Program-made: the position numbers and the translations under genes | Source of the DNA: Streptomyces sp. NBC_01142 | GTDB taxonomy: Bacteria > Actinomycetota > Actinomycetes > Streptomycetales > Streptomycetaceae | Assembly (NCBI RefSeq): GCF_026341125.1 | Contig: NZ_JAPEOR010000001.1 | Location: 3,782,001-3,846,000, forward strand | Direction of reading: 5' to 3' | DNA length: 64,000 bases | Notes under the pieces: generated by a model | Told to the model about the DNA's origin: nothing | Seen by the model: the letters and a program-made list of their open reading frames with translations, nothing else | Databases searched by the model: none | In this document: positions 1 through 7,805 of the stretch, piece after piece | Position numbering within the stretch: the stretch's first letter is position 1 | Layout: each line of letters opens with the position of its first letter

Positions 1-2
1 CC

Positions 3-866
3 GTCGCCCTCGCTGTCGCCCTCCAGAGCGCCATCACCACCGGTGCCGGCATCGAGGAGGCCGCGGCGCGCGCGCTCACCACCGTCCGGCAGGTCATGCC
101 CGCACGGCTGCGCCACCGCATCGACTCCCTCCGGATCACCGCCGTCGAGCGGCCCGCGACCCGGCCGGCCCCACAGGCCGACAGCGACGTGCTGATGACG
201 CTCAGCGCCGCCGTCCATGCCCGCGAAGTCCTGCGCTTCGACTATGCATCCCCACTGCGAGGCGACGACCGCGCCGAACCCCCTGCGCGCCGGGTGCAGC
301 CCCATCACCTCGTCACCTGGGGCGGGCGCTGGTACCTCGTCGCCTGGGACCTCGACCGCGAGGACTGGCGCACCTTCCGCGTCGATCGGATCATCCCGCG
401 CACCCCCGCGGGGCCCCGCTTCACCCCGCGCGAACTGCCCGGAGGTGACGTGGCCGCCTTCGTGGCCGGCAGGTTCCGGGGCTCCGACGTCTCGGGCGAC
501 TGGCCCTGCCGCGGCGAGGTGATCCTCGACCTGCCCGCCGCCGACGTCTCCCGCTACACCCGCGACGGAGTGGTCGAGGAACTCGGCCCGGACCGCTGCC
601 GTCTCGTCCTGGGCTCGTGGTCATGGCCCGGCCTGGCCGCCACCATCGGCCGGTTCGACGCCGACATCGAGGTCGTCGGCCCGGCCGAGCTCAAGGACGC
701 CTTCGCGTGCCTGGCCCGCCGCTACGCCAACGCCGCAGCCACAGGAGCTCGACCGCCATCCCCTGGACGCACAACTCCTGCCGCCAAAGCAGGTGGAACA
801 GCACGGGCAGCGTCGCGAGCCGGTCACCAGCCGCATCGACCCCAGGCGACAGCGGCCCGGTCGTGA
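3..866 (+). CDS. WYL-domain transcriptional regulator, 5' end outside window
   Basis: This is the C-terminal part of a YafY-type regulator (N-terminal HTH plus WYL ligand-sensing domain). The reading frame is open from base 3, ahead of the first ATG at 96, so the HTH lies upstream of the window. The segment reading RALTTVRQVMPARLRHRID is the typical linker between the HTH and WYL domains. Next comes a WYL core with RVQPHHLVTWGGRWYLVAWD and FRVDRI, which match the conserved ligand-binding strands. The family normally ends soon after LARRYANAA. Here about 45 low-complexity Ala/Pro/Arg residues follow, which suggests a frameshift or lost stop near base 750. Such proteins bind DNA and usually repress or activate a neighbouring gene in response to a small ligand or nucleotide; the target is not visible here. 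Confidence 0.8.
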   Translation, partial: VALAVALQSAITTGAGIEEAAARALTTVRQVMPARLRHRIDSLRITAVERPATRPAPQADSDVLMTLSAAVHAREVLRFDYASPLRGDDRAEPPARRVQPHHLVTWGGRWYLVAWDLDREDWRTFRVDRIIPRTPAGPRFTPRELPGGDVAAFVAGRFRGSDVSGDWPCRGEVILDLPAADVSRYTRDGVVEELGPDRCRLVLGSWSWPGLAATIGRFDADIEVVGPAELKDAFACLARRYANAAATGARPPSPGRTTPAAKAGGTARAASRAGHQPHRPQATAARS

Positions 867-1327
867 GAAGACCTCCAGCAGCCGGACGTCCACCTCACGT
901 TCGCCAGAGGCTCCGCCTCCGGCACCCCACCGCTCGAAGCCCCACCCGACGCTTCGGCATCGTGCGGCGCGATCCGATCGTTGGGGCGGACGTCAAACGC
1001 CCGTACCCTTCAAGCAGGCTCGATCGGGCATGAGCGGTAGCCCGGGACACCGGTACTGCCGCTCGTCCTCGCTGCTAATTAAGAGCTGCGATCAGGATCG
1101 CTACAGTACGGGCGTGCAGGTGGGCACCCGGTCGGGCTGTGAACTCCGCGTCCAGCCAGGAAGGCCGGATGTGACCCTAGCCAACCTGCCCCTCACGGGG
1201 CTCCAGAGGACTCCGTCGGCCGGCCTTCCTGGCACCCGTAATGTGGGATATGCGGCAGGTTCCTCCGCGGGGGCAGGGAGGGGTTGTCGAGCGGTGGGCC
1301 CGTGGATCCGCGCTGTCGAGCAAGAGA
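867..1327. other. Intergenic stretch with a long inverted repeat
   Basis: No convincing gene. A 13-bp perfect inverted repeat, CCAGGAAGGCCGG (1156-1168) and CCGGCCTTCCTGG (1220-1232), brackets about 50 bases. The block GTCGGCCGGCCTTC inside it recurs near 2280, just before the IS5 remnant. No tRNA-like structure was seen. Confidence 0.4.
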
Positions 1328-1898
1328 TCAAGCGGGCGGCGTGACCGAAGACCACACGCCGAACCGCTGCTCGGCGCCGTACGCCTCGAATCGCTCCAGC
1401 TCGGTGAACCCGAGCTTCGCCGCGAGGCGCATCGAGCGGGCGTTGGCGGTCTGGGTGTAGAGCACCACCGGCTCACCGGGAAGCGCGCCGGCGAACCAGT
1501 CGAGTGCCGCTGCGCACGCCTCGGTGGCGTACCCGCGTCCCCACGCCTCCGGCAGGAACAGGTAGCCGAGCTCGGTCTCCCCGGCCTCCCGGCGGTTACC
1601 TGGACGCTCGGGGTCTTGCGGGTCGAGCTGGATTGTGCCGATCGTCGCTCCGTCGAGCTCGACCACGAAGAAGCCAGGGCGCCGCCCGGGTATCGGGCAC
1701 CGTGCGTTCGAGCTCGGCACGCAGTCGAGGGCCACCGAGGTAAGTGCCCACCTCCGGCGAGGCGTTCAGCTCGATGACCGCCACGCGGTCCCGGGCCTCG
1801 GACTCGCGGAGTACGAGCCGCTCGGTCTTGATCGGGGCAGGTGGCCAGGCGAGGGCTCTGTGGTCGGCTCTGTGGTCGGTCATGCCGGCCAACCTCAC
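1328..1898 (-). pseudogene. RimJ/RimL-type GNAT N-acetyltransferase, frameshifted
   Basis: Two overlapping minus-strand frames together give one GNAT acetyltransferase. The upstream frame (1898 to about 1690) carries the typical opening IKTERLVLRESEARDR and VGTYLGGPR. The downstream frame (about 1700 to 1328) carries FFVVELDGATIGTIQLDP, the acetyl-CoA loop region ELGYLFLPEAWGRGYATEA, and ANARSMRLAAKLGFTELER. Removing one C from the run near 1690-1700 would restore a continuous protein. Family members acetylate N-terminal or small-molecule amines with acetyl-CoA. As read the gene is broken, but a single-base sequencing error in a GC-rich run would explain it equally well. It is not part of an obvious operon. 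Confidence 0.75.
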
Positions 1899-2317
1899 CA
1901 GCAGGCTCAGAAGCGATCAATGCTCGCCGACCGATCAACCCACCGGCCCGGGGCCTCACCCTCACCAACGGAGCCGGGCCCGACAAGCCACACATCCCTC
2001 CTCACCGATTGGTGTCCACTCCTTGCCCCACCCTGCGCTCACGCGCTCAAACCCACGTCCCCGACCTCGATATCCCGACCACACACCCGCAAGTTCACCG
2101 CGCTGCGCCTTCAGAAATCGCGAACTTGCGGCGGAGCTGCTGATGAGGAGTGGCGACTAGATCGCTCGTACGGACATATCGGCGCGTGTCCCTACGGTCT
2201 GATGATCGTTGTATCTGCGGCCTGGAAGGCTGGATGCGACTTTCAAACGCCTGCCCGTCAAGGGGCTCATCGAGACTGCGTCGGCCGGCCTTCAGGTCAC
2301 CTTCACTAACTGATGAA
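1899..2317. other. Intergenic stretch, no gene recognised
   Basis: Several overlapping open frames exist but none has recognisable motifs or a convincing ribosome-binding site. The 3' portion (2225-2310) resembles the 1195-1235 block (shared GTCGGCCGGCCTTC), so both may be pieces of one duplicated sequence. Confidence 0.3.
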
Positions 2318-2455
2318 GAGGTTGTCTCACGTGGCAAGTTTCGCGAGCTTCTTGTAGCAGGTCAGGGCGGCGGCCATGGCCAGGCCTCGGCTCTGCCAGT
2401 CGTTGCGGACCACGTACGGGATCTTGAGACCACGAGCAGCCCATGGCAGGCTCAT
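2318..2455 (-). mobile_element. Right-end remnant of the IS5-type element at 3045
   Basis: Bases 2318-2376 are almost identical to the reverse complement of the right end of the intact IS5-type element that finishes at 3916. They include the terminal repeat (GAGGTTGTCTCACGTG) and the codons for the C-terminus AALTCYKKLAKLAT. Beyond about 2376 the sequence still codes on the minus strand for IS5-like residues (IPYVVRNDWQSRGLAM), so it comes from a diverged relative or has been rearranged. The rest of the element is missing. Confidence 0.75.
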
Positions 2456-2460
2456 GCCGC

Positions 2461-3045
2461 ATGATCGATGAATTCGCGAAAGACAACCTGCACGGGAGAC
2501 TGCGGCGGGACCGCAAGGCGCTGCTCTGGAAACTCGACGGCTTGTCCGAATACGACGCCCGCCGACCTTTGACAGCGACCGGGACCAACCTCCTCGGCCT
2601 GGTCAAACACGTGGCCACCGTCGAGGCCAGGTACTTCGGCGAGGTCTTCGACCGCCCTTCCCCGGAACCGCTGCCCCGGTGGCAGGACTCCAACGGCAGC
2701 GATCTGTGGGCGACCGAGGACGAGACCCGCGATCAGATCATCGGGTTCTACCGGCGCACGTGGGAACACTCGGACGCGACGATCAACGAGCTTCCCCTCG
2801 ACGCCCCCGGCCACGTGCCGTGGTGGACGGAGCCTTATCCCAACACGAACCTGTTCGCCATCATGGTCCATGTCCTCGGCGAGTCCATCCGGCATGCCGG
2901 GCACGCCGATATCCTGCGCGAGGGCCTCGACGGCCGGACCGGGCTGCGCGCCGAACACGAGAAGCAGATCGACGAGGAAGCCCGTGCAGCCTACTGCGCG
3001 AAGATCGAGAAGGCCGCCAGGTCGGCCGCACCAATCAAGGCTTAG
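2461..3045 (+). CDS. DinB/DUF664-family protein
   Basis: This 194-residue protein belongs to the DinB-like four-helix-bundle superfamily (DUF664 branch), which includes putative metal-dependent thiol transferases. The pattern NLLGLVKHVATVEARYFGEVFD carries the first conserved His, and HVLGESIRHAGHADILRE carries the second His pair of the metal site; both are intact. The start at 2461 (MIDEFAKD) is preferred to an upstream ATG at 2443 because family members begin this way. An IS5-type element has inserted exactly at the stop codon. The TA duplication plus the first G of the element now gives TAG, while joining the flanks would restore TAA, so the protein is undamaged. The gene lies between two outward ends of the same IS type. 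Confidence 0.8.
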   Translation: MIDEFAKDNLHGRLRRDRKALLWKLDGLSEYDARRPLTATGTNLLGLVKHVATVEARYFGEVFDRPSPEPLPRWQDSNGSDLWATEDETRDQIIGFYRRTWEHSDATINELPLDAPGHVPWWTEPYPNTNLFAIMVHVLGESIRHAGHADILREGLDGRTGLRAEHEKQIDEEARAAYCAKIEKAARSAAPIKA

Positions 3046-3916
3046 AGGTTGTCTCACGTGACTTGATGTTCGTGCGGCATGATGCCGGTCGTGGGTGCTG
3101 ATCTATCGAAGCGTCTGTTCCTGATGAACTCTGGGAGCTGGCCGCCCCGTTGCTGCCGTCGTTCGCTGCTCGTCCGCAAGGTGGTGGGACCGCTCCGTGT
3201 GACGAGCGGGCCGTGTTCACGGCAGTGGTGTACGCGCTGACCAGCGGCTGTGCCTGGCGGCATCTGCCGCCGACGTTCGGCACGTCGCCCGCCACCGCGC
3301 ATCGCCGCTTCACGGTATGGACCGAGGCCGGCCTGTGGCGTCGGCTGCACCGGGCGGTGCTGGACGAACTCGGGGCCCGGGGCGAGGTGGACTGGACCTC
3401 GGCGATCGTCGACGCGGCCTCCGTTCGCGCCAAAAGGGGGGATCGCTGACCGGGCCGAACCCGGTCGATCGCGGCAAGAAGGGCAGCAAGCTGCACGTGC
3501 TGTCCGACGCCCAGGGCATCCCGCTCGCCGTCGCCGTGTCCGGCGCGAACATGCACGACAGCCTCGCCCTCAAGCCGCTCATCCGCGGCATACCCGCCGT
3601 CCGGTCCCGCCGGGGACCACGACGGCGCCGACCCGTCAAACTCCGCGCGGACAAGGCGTACTTCTCCGCCGAGCACCTGGCCTGGCTGCGCGAGCGCGGG
3701 CTCGTCGCGCGCATCGCGCGGCCCGGCATCGAGTCCGGCGAACGCCTCGGTCGGCACCGCTGGAAGATCGAACGGTCGATCGCCTGGCTCTTCGGCTACC
3801 GCCGCCTCACCGTCCGATACGAACGAAAGGGCTCGCACTTCCTCGCCTTCCTCGGCCTGGCCGCCGCCCTGACCTGCTACAAGAAGCTCGCGAAACTTGC
3901 CACGTGAGACACCCTC
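3045..3916 (+). mobile_element. IS5-family element (IS427-like group)
   Basis: The terminal inverted repeats are GAGGTTGTCTCACGTG (3045-3060) and CACGTGAGACACCCTC (3901-3916). They differ at one position and are flanked by TA dinucleotides (3043-3044 and 3917-3918), the target typical of this group. The element holds one transposase split over two frames. Confidence 0.85.
3102..3907 (+). CDS. IS5-family transposase, two frames joined by -1 frameshift
   Basis: Frame A (open from 3102 to 3449; usable start TTG at 3150) encodes the N-terminal DUF4096-like half, with DERAVFTAVVYALTSGCAWR and the first part of the catalytic fold. Frame B ends at 3907 and encodes the DDE core (KLHVLSDAQGIPLAVAVSG, KLRADKAYFSAEHL, RWKIERSIAWLFGYRRLTVR). 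The frames overlap at an AAAAGGGGGG run (around 3430-3440) followed closely by the frame-A stop. A -1 slip there joins them, as in the programmed frameshifting of this IS5 subgroup. The catalytic Asp and Glu positions appear intact, so the copy may be functional. No ATG is present for frame A; the initiating codon is uncertain. Confidence 0.85.
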
Positions 3917-4405
3917 TAAGAGTCTCGCTTGGATGACAGGGGACAGGTGTCCCGCCCGGCCCCGTCACTTTCGTGCGGCGCCCTGTGTCGGCACGGTCAC
4001 GTGTGACGGGGCAGACGCTCCCTTTGACGGCCATTCTGCTGGCCTACCGTAATGACGCGGAGTCCCGGGCCCTGATGGAAGCCGGCGCCCTCGAATCCCC
4101 CTGGCCGACTCGCTGATACACACCTCCCGCACCCCGCAGAGGTGCCAGTCACAGGATCGACCCGGCTTGTGATCTCCACCTGGGTGAGCTCGTGGGGGAT
4201 GATCCGGGTAGGGACCCGTACCTCCTCATCCCGAGCCTCAGGCAACCTTCTCACTGATCTGGTCCATGAACAGTCCCATGGCTTTGAGCTTCGCGTCCGC
4301 ACCGTGCCGCTGCTGCCCCGCCACATCCGGTGCACCGGTGCTCGGTCAGCCCTCGCAGGGCATCCAGCGCGGTGTCTACGATGGGTCATGAAGCGTCGGG
4401 CTGCC
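3917..4405. other. Intergenic stretch downstream of the ATP-grasp pair
   Basis: No supported gene. Short open frames on both strands lack motifs and ribosome-binding sites. This is the 3' flank of the minus-strand ATP-grasp operon and no clear terminator hairpin was identified. Confidence 0.3.
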
Positions 4406-5242
4406 CTACTTGGCGCGGGCCTGAGTCATCCGCCGCGTGCCTGCAGTCGATGACTGGTTGGTTCTGCACAGGGTCAGTGCTGCCAGGGCCTCCGGAGCGC
4501 CGGACTGACCCCGGACGCCGGGAAAGGCGTTGATGTCAACGATCAGCGGGGCGCCGTCGCCCGTGTCGATGATGTCCACGCCGTAGACGTCGAGTTCGAA
4601 GACCTCGCCGACCCGGCGCACCAATGCGGGCCAGCCAGGCGGCAGGTTATCGGGGGTGAGTGGCAGTGTGGGGCCGCGCCCCTCGGGGGAGAGTTCGGAA
4701 CGGCGCAGGGCGGCGAAGAGCTGGTCTCCGACCGCCCATAGTTTGTGGTCCCAGCCGCTGTTCGGTGTGAACTCCTGCACTATGACCGGCTCCTGCGGGC
4801 ATGTGGCGGCAAGCTCCTGCAGTTGTATGCCGTTGTCGAGGCGGGCCACCAGGTCGTGCTTTCGGCTGTGGCGGCTCTTGACTACCACTGGGCCGGGGAG
4901 CCGTGGGCCGGATGCCAGTTGCGCGAGTGTGGTGAAGGTGCGGGTGCTCGCGAACGGGAGGCCGGCCCGCCGGGCCTGCTCCGCCATCGCTGTACGGTCC
5001 TGGCACAGTGCGGTCGCCGCAGCCGAGTTCACCACCGGGGCGCCGCGCTGCTCCAGGTCGCGGGCGAGGAACAGGGCACGTGGCGTACGCGACTTCAGCA
5101 GATAGACGTCGGCGAGCGGCGCGGGGACTTTCCCCACCGTTTTCGGGTCCAGCGTCTCAACTTGATGCTCGGGGGTGAGCAGGGCGGCGGTGGCGGCCAG
5201 CAGCGGATGGCCTGGCTCAGGCGTGATCAGGCCAATCCTCAA
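4406..5242 (-). CDS. ATP-grasp protein 2, ITPK-like
   Basis: This 278-residue protein has the ATP-grasp layout: an N-terminal domain (RIGLITPEPGHPLL), a central lysine region (PGPVVVKSRHSRKHDLVAR), the ATP-clasp strand PVIVQEFTPNSGWDHKLWAV, and the metal-binding end LIVDINAFPGVRG. The D-x-N-x-FPG ending resembles inositol-polyphosphate (ITPK) type ATP-grasp enzymes more than RimK or D-Ala-D-Ala ligases. The proposed start is a TTG that overlaps the stop of the upstream ATP-grasp gene (TTGA), which gives strict translational coupling. A much longer open frame upstream is antisense or out-of-frame noise. The substrate is unknown: the fold supports either phosphorylation of a polyol or carboxylate-amine ligation. 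Confidence 0.8.
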   Translation of the reverse strand: MRIGLITPEPGHPLLAATAALLTPEHQVETLDPKTVGKVPAPLADVYLLKSRTPRALFLARDLEQRGAPVVNSAAATALCQDRTAMAEQARRAGLPFASTRTFTTLAQLASGPRLPGPVVVKSRHSRKHDLVARLDNGIQLQELAATCPQEPVIVQEFTPNSGWDHKLWAVGDQLFAALRRSELSPEGRGPTLPLTPDNLPPGWPALVRRVGEVFELDVYGVDIIDTGDGAPLIVDINAFPGVRGQSGAPEALAALTLCRTNQSSTAGTRRMTQARAK

Positions 5243-6195
5243 AGGCTCTCGCCCGCCGCCGCAGGAACCTGGACCATAGCCGGGACCTGCACAGGGTGCC
5301 GGCAGGGCGTCAACGACGACTCGTCGACCGCGCCGTGCTGTTGCGGCGGACGGGTAGCGGGCAGCGTGGCTGCGCCGGACGCGCTGCCTGTGCGGGCCAG
5401 CCCGAGCACGGCTCGTGCCACCCTCGCCGCCGCGTCCGGGACCTGACGGAAGCTCGGGAAGTCGTTCACATCGACGACCACAGGGCCGTCCGGACCCAGC
5501 AGTACGTCCACGCCGTACAGGTCGAGGCCGTAGACCGCCCCGACCTGGGCGGCTATCGCGGCCACCTCGGCCGACAGCGGCACGCGGCGTTCGGGCACCG
5601 AGCGGTCCGGGTGGAGTGGGGAGCGGCGCTCGGTCGCGTACAGCTCGCCGCCGACGCAGTACACCTTGATGTCGATGCCCGAGTTGGTCACATACGGCTG
5701 GGCGATGAGCATGCCCTCCCTCTCCAGTTCGGGGACCATCGCGGCGAGCCGATCCGGCGACGGCACCAGGTACACGGCCCGTCCCGAGCTGCCGTCGGCG
5801 GGCTTGATCACCAGCGGGTACTCCGACGCCGGTATCTCCGCCAGCAGCTCCGGCCGCGCAGCCGCGTAGGTCGGCGGCAGAGGAAGACCACGGCTGCGAC
5901 CGATCGCCGCGGCCAGTGCCTTGTCCCGTACACCTCGTATCGACCGGGCGTCGTTGACGGTCGTCATCCCGGTCGAGGCCGCGGCTTCGAGCAAGGTGAG
6001 CCCCGGGCCGCCGGAGACCGTCTTGAGGACCCACGCGTCATGGGTACCCGCCCGCACGGCCTCGGTCATGCGCAGCAGGGAACCGCCCGGCCGCAGCACG
6101 TCCACCTGGTGCCCCCAAGAGGTCAGTTGACGGATCACCTCAATTGGCATGCCGTCATGGCGGTAGTGCTCCTCCACCAGGAAGCAGAGCCTCAT
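5239..6195 (-). CDS. ATP-grasp protein 1, ITPK-like
   Basis: This 318-residue ATP-grasp enzyme starts at ATG 6195 (MRLCFLVEEHYRHDGMPIEV). It shows the nucleotide-binding segment YPLVIKPADGSSGRAVYLV with its glycine-rich loop, the clasp MLIAQPYVTNSGIDIKVYCV, and the metal-ligand end GPVVVDVNDFPSFRQVP. The D-x-N-x-FPS ending again points to the ITPK-like branch. It overlaps the next gene by four bases (TTGA), so two non-identical ATP-grasp paralogues are made together, perhaps as a heterodimer or for successive steps. The last 60 residues are a low-complexity Pro/Thr tail. Upstream lies a 330-bp gap and then a small membrane protein on the same strand. The substrate cannot be inferred. Confidence 0.82.
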   Translation of the reverse strand: MRLCFLVEEHYRHDGMPIEVIRQLTSWGHQVDVLRPGGSLLRMTEAVRAGTHDAWVLKTVSGGPGLTLLEAAASTGMTTVNDARSIRGVRDKALAAAIGRSRGLPLPPTYAAARPELLAEIPASEYPLVIKPADGSSGRAVYLVPSPDRLAAMVPELEREGMLIAQPYVTNSGIDIKVYCVGGELYATERRSPLHPDRSVPERRVPLSAEVAAIAAQVGAVYGLDLYGVDVLLGPDGPVVVDVNDFPSFRQVPDAAARVARAVLGLARTGSASGAATLPATRPPQQHGAVDESSLTPCRHPVQVPAMVQVPAAAGESL

Positions 6196-6524
6196 CGACC
6201 TTCCCCGTAACCCCCGGACGTCCGCCGAGCCCATCCGGCGAGTTGTGACGTCACAGGATGTCATGAACCGCGATGCGGGTCGGACAGGCCTGCCTCGATG
6301 GTGCCCGTCCGATCTCGGAGGGGCACAGGTCCTCGGCGATGCCGCCTCGGCGCCTTCCTTGACCAGCTCTTGTCGTAGGACGTCCCGTAGGTGAAGGCGA
6401 TCTCCAGCTCCAGGCAATCAGGCGACGCCTGTGATCAGGGCGGAGTGTGGTTCGAGCTCGGCACAGGAGATGATCACCGCGACGAGGAGCGCGTACGGCA
6501 AGAGCATATGGGTGGGGCTGACCG
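6196..6524. other. Gap between ATP-grasp pair and small membrane protein
   Basis: No gene could be supported on either strand; open frames here are shadows. The gap is long enough to hold a promoter for the ATP-grasp pair, but no clear -35/-10 pair was recognised. Confidence 0.3.
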
Positions 6525-6944
6525 TCACCCGGGTACGCCGCTACCGCTGGTGCCCGGACCCGATCCCGATCCCGGTCCAGGGGTCTCGGGCTCCGGGCGG
6601 AGGACCCGCGGTGCGAAGTGAAGGGCCAGGACGAGCGCCGGTACCAACATGGCCACCGGCAGGAGACTCCACCATCCAAACCCCATGGTGAACAGGGCGA
6701 CGGCGATGACGCCGAACACGAGCGACGCGACGACGGTGATGCCCAGGTTCGACAGGTTCCGCTCGCGGGGCCGGGCCAGCTCGGCCTCGACATTACGGCG
6801 TGCCTCGTCGAGGGCGGCACGGTGCGTGTACTCGTGCTCCACCAGCAGCCCCCAGTCCTCGGCACTGACGCCCTCCATGGACTCGGGCATGTGAGGTTCG
6901 CCGGATCGTCTGCGCGGCCGACGCCGACGGTTCCACCGTGCCAT
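6525..6944 (-). CDS. Small membrane protein, function unknown
   Basis: This 139-residue protein has a strongly basic N-terminus (RWNRRRRPRRRS) and a helical acidic middle (residues about 25-65). Two closely spaced transmembrane helices follow (roughly 68-87 and 91-110), then a Gly/Ser/Pro-rich tail. The start is firm: AAAGGAGG lies six bases before ATG 6944. It begins 12 bases after the end of the GAF gene, so the two are almost certainly co-transcribed. I do not recognise the family. The layout (helical cytosolic region plus a TM hairpin) would suit a small accessory or stator protein for the neighbouring membrane sensor, but that is inference. Confidence 0.7.
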   Translation of the reverse strand: MARWNRRRRPRRRSGEPHMPESMEGVSAEDWGLLVEHEYTHRAALDEARRNVEAELARPRERNLSNLGITVVASLVFGVIAVALFTMGFGWWSLLPVAMLVPALVLALHFAPRVLRPEPETPGPGSGSGPGTSGSGVPG

Positions 6945-6956
6945 CGAAAGCCTCCT

Positions 6957-7778
6957 TTACCTCAATGCGTAGGAAGCCGCGAGGATGTTGGCCAGTGACT
7001 CCATGAGCGTGACATGCGGATCGATGAAGTCCGAGAAGCTGGGTGCGTCGACGGAGAGTATGCCTATCTCCTCGGTCCCGTGGATGACTGGGACGGCGAT
7101 CACCGCTTCGTATCCCGTGCCGACCGGGATCAGATAGGAGTGCTTCTCCTGGTCGCCGTCGATTCTGAAGGTCTTGCCGCCTCCGCCGAGGATTGCGTTC
7201 TTCATGTGCGCCGCGCCGACCGGGTCGATGACTGCCCTGGGCGTTCGGTACCCGGGGAAGGTGTCCTCCAGAGTGAAGCCGCCCGTGGCGGCGTCGTACA
7301 GGTAGAAGCTGCACCGGGCCCGCGGGATGAAGCCCGGCCCAACCGGCGGAGCGGTGAGGGAGACCGCTCCGGCCAGGACGCGATCGAGGACTTCCTTACG
7401 CTTCTGCTGGAGGTCGGAGACCGTCTGCGCGGGCACGGAGGACGGCAGCGGGGCCGCGGTCGCGTAGAGCGCAGTCAGCGCCTTGACCGTGTCACTCAGG
7501 GGACGCAGGGTCGTCGAGTACAGCTTCGTCATGTCCGCCTCCGCCCGGATGGCGCGATCCTCGGCCCGCTTCTTGCCCTTCTCCACCAGGCGCTTCTCGA
7601 AGTGGGTGATCAGGACGACGCCGAAGGCAGAGACGCCGGCTATGAGAGCCCAGAGTCTCTTGTCAGCCCCTTGGGTCCCATCCGCCCACACGGAGACGAC
7701 GGCAACGGCCACACCGAGGACCGCAGAGAAGAGGAGGAACAGGTAGTGAATGCCCCGTTCGGCCAACCATCGTTTCAT
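6957..7778 (-). CDS. Membrane-anchored GAF-domain protein
   Basis: Start ATG 7778 (MKRWLAERGIHYLF) gives 273 residues; a TTG at 7790 is also possible. Two N-terminal transmembrane helices (about residues 10-30 and 43-62) are followed by a charged linker and helical region (about 65-130). A C-terminal GAF-like sensory domain (about 145-273) carries RCSFYLYDAATGGFTLED, HSYLIPVGTGYEAVIAVPVI and GILSVDAPSFSDF. GAF domains sense small ligands or redox state. There is no output domain, so signalling probably runs through a partner. It is first in a minus-strand set with the small membrane protein and two ATP-grasp genes. An IS630 copy ends 26 bases upstream of the start, so the native promoter has probably been displaced. 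Confidence 0.75.
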   Translation of the reverse strand: MKRWLAERGIHYLFLLFSAVLGVAVAVVSVWADGTQGADKRLWALIAGVSAFGVVLITHFEKRLVEKGKKRAEDRAIRAEADMTKLYSTTLRPLSDTVKALTALYATAAPLPSSVPAQTVSDLQQKRKEVLDRVLAGAVSLTAPPVGPGFIPRARCSFYLYDAATGGFTLEDTFPGYRTPRAVIDPVGAAHMKNAILGGGGKTFRIDGDQEKHSYLIPVGTGYEAVIAVPVIHGTEEIGILSVDAPSFSDFIDPHVTLMESLANILAASYALR

Positions 7779-7805
7779 CCGTACGTGCAACTCCGCGCTC
7801 GTCTA

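Noticed and set aside
1071..1130. Possible tRNA-like sequence around CTAATTAAGAGCTGCG
   Set aside because: No T-loop GTTCRA sequence or acceptor stem could be formed.
4406..6034. A 542-codon minus-strand frame running through both ATP-grasp genes
   Set aside because: Its N-terminal half is out of frame with, and antisense-like to, the well-supported first ATP-grasp gene; the TTG at 5242 is the sensible start.
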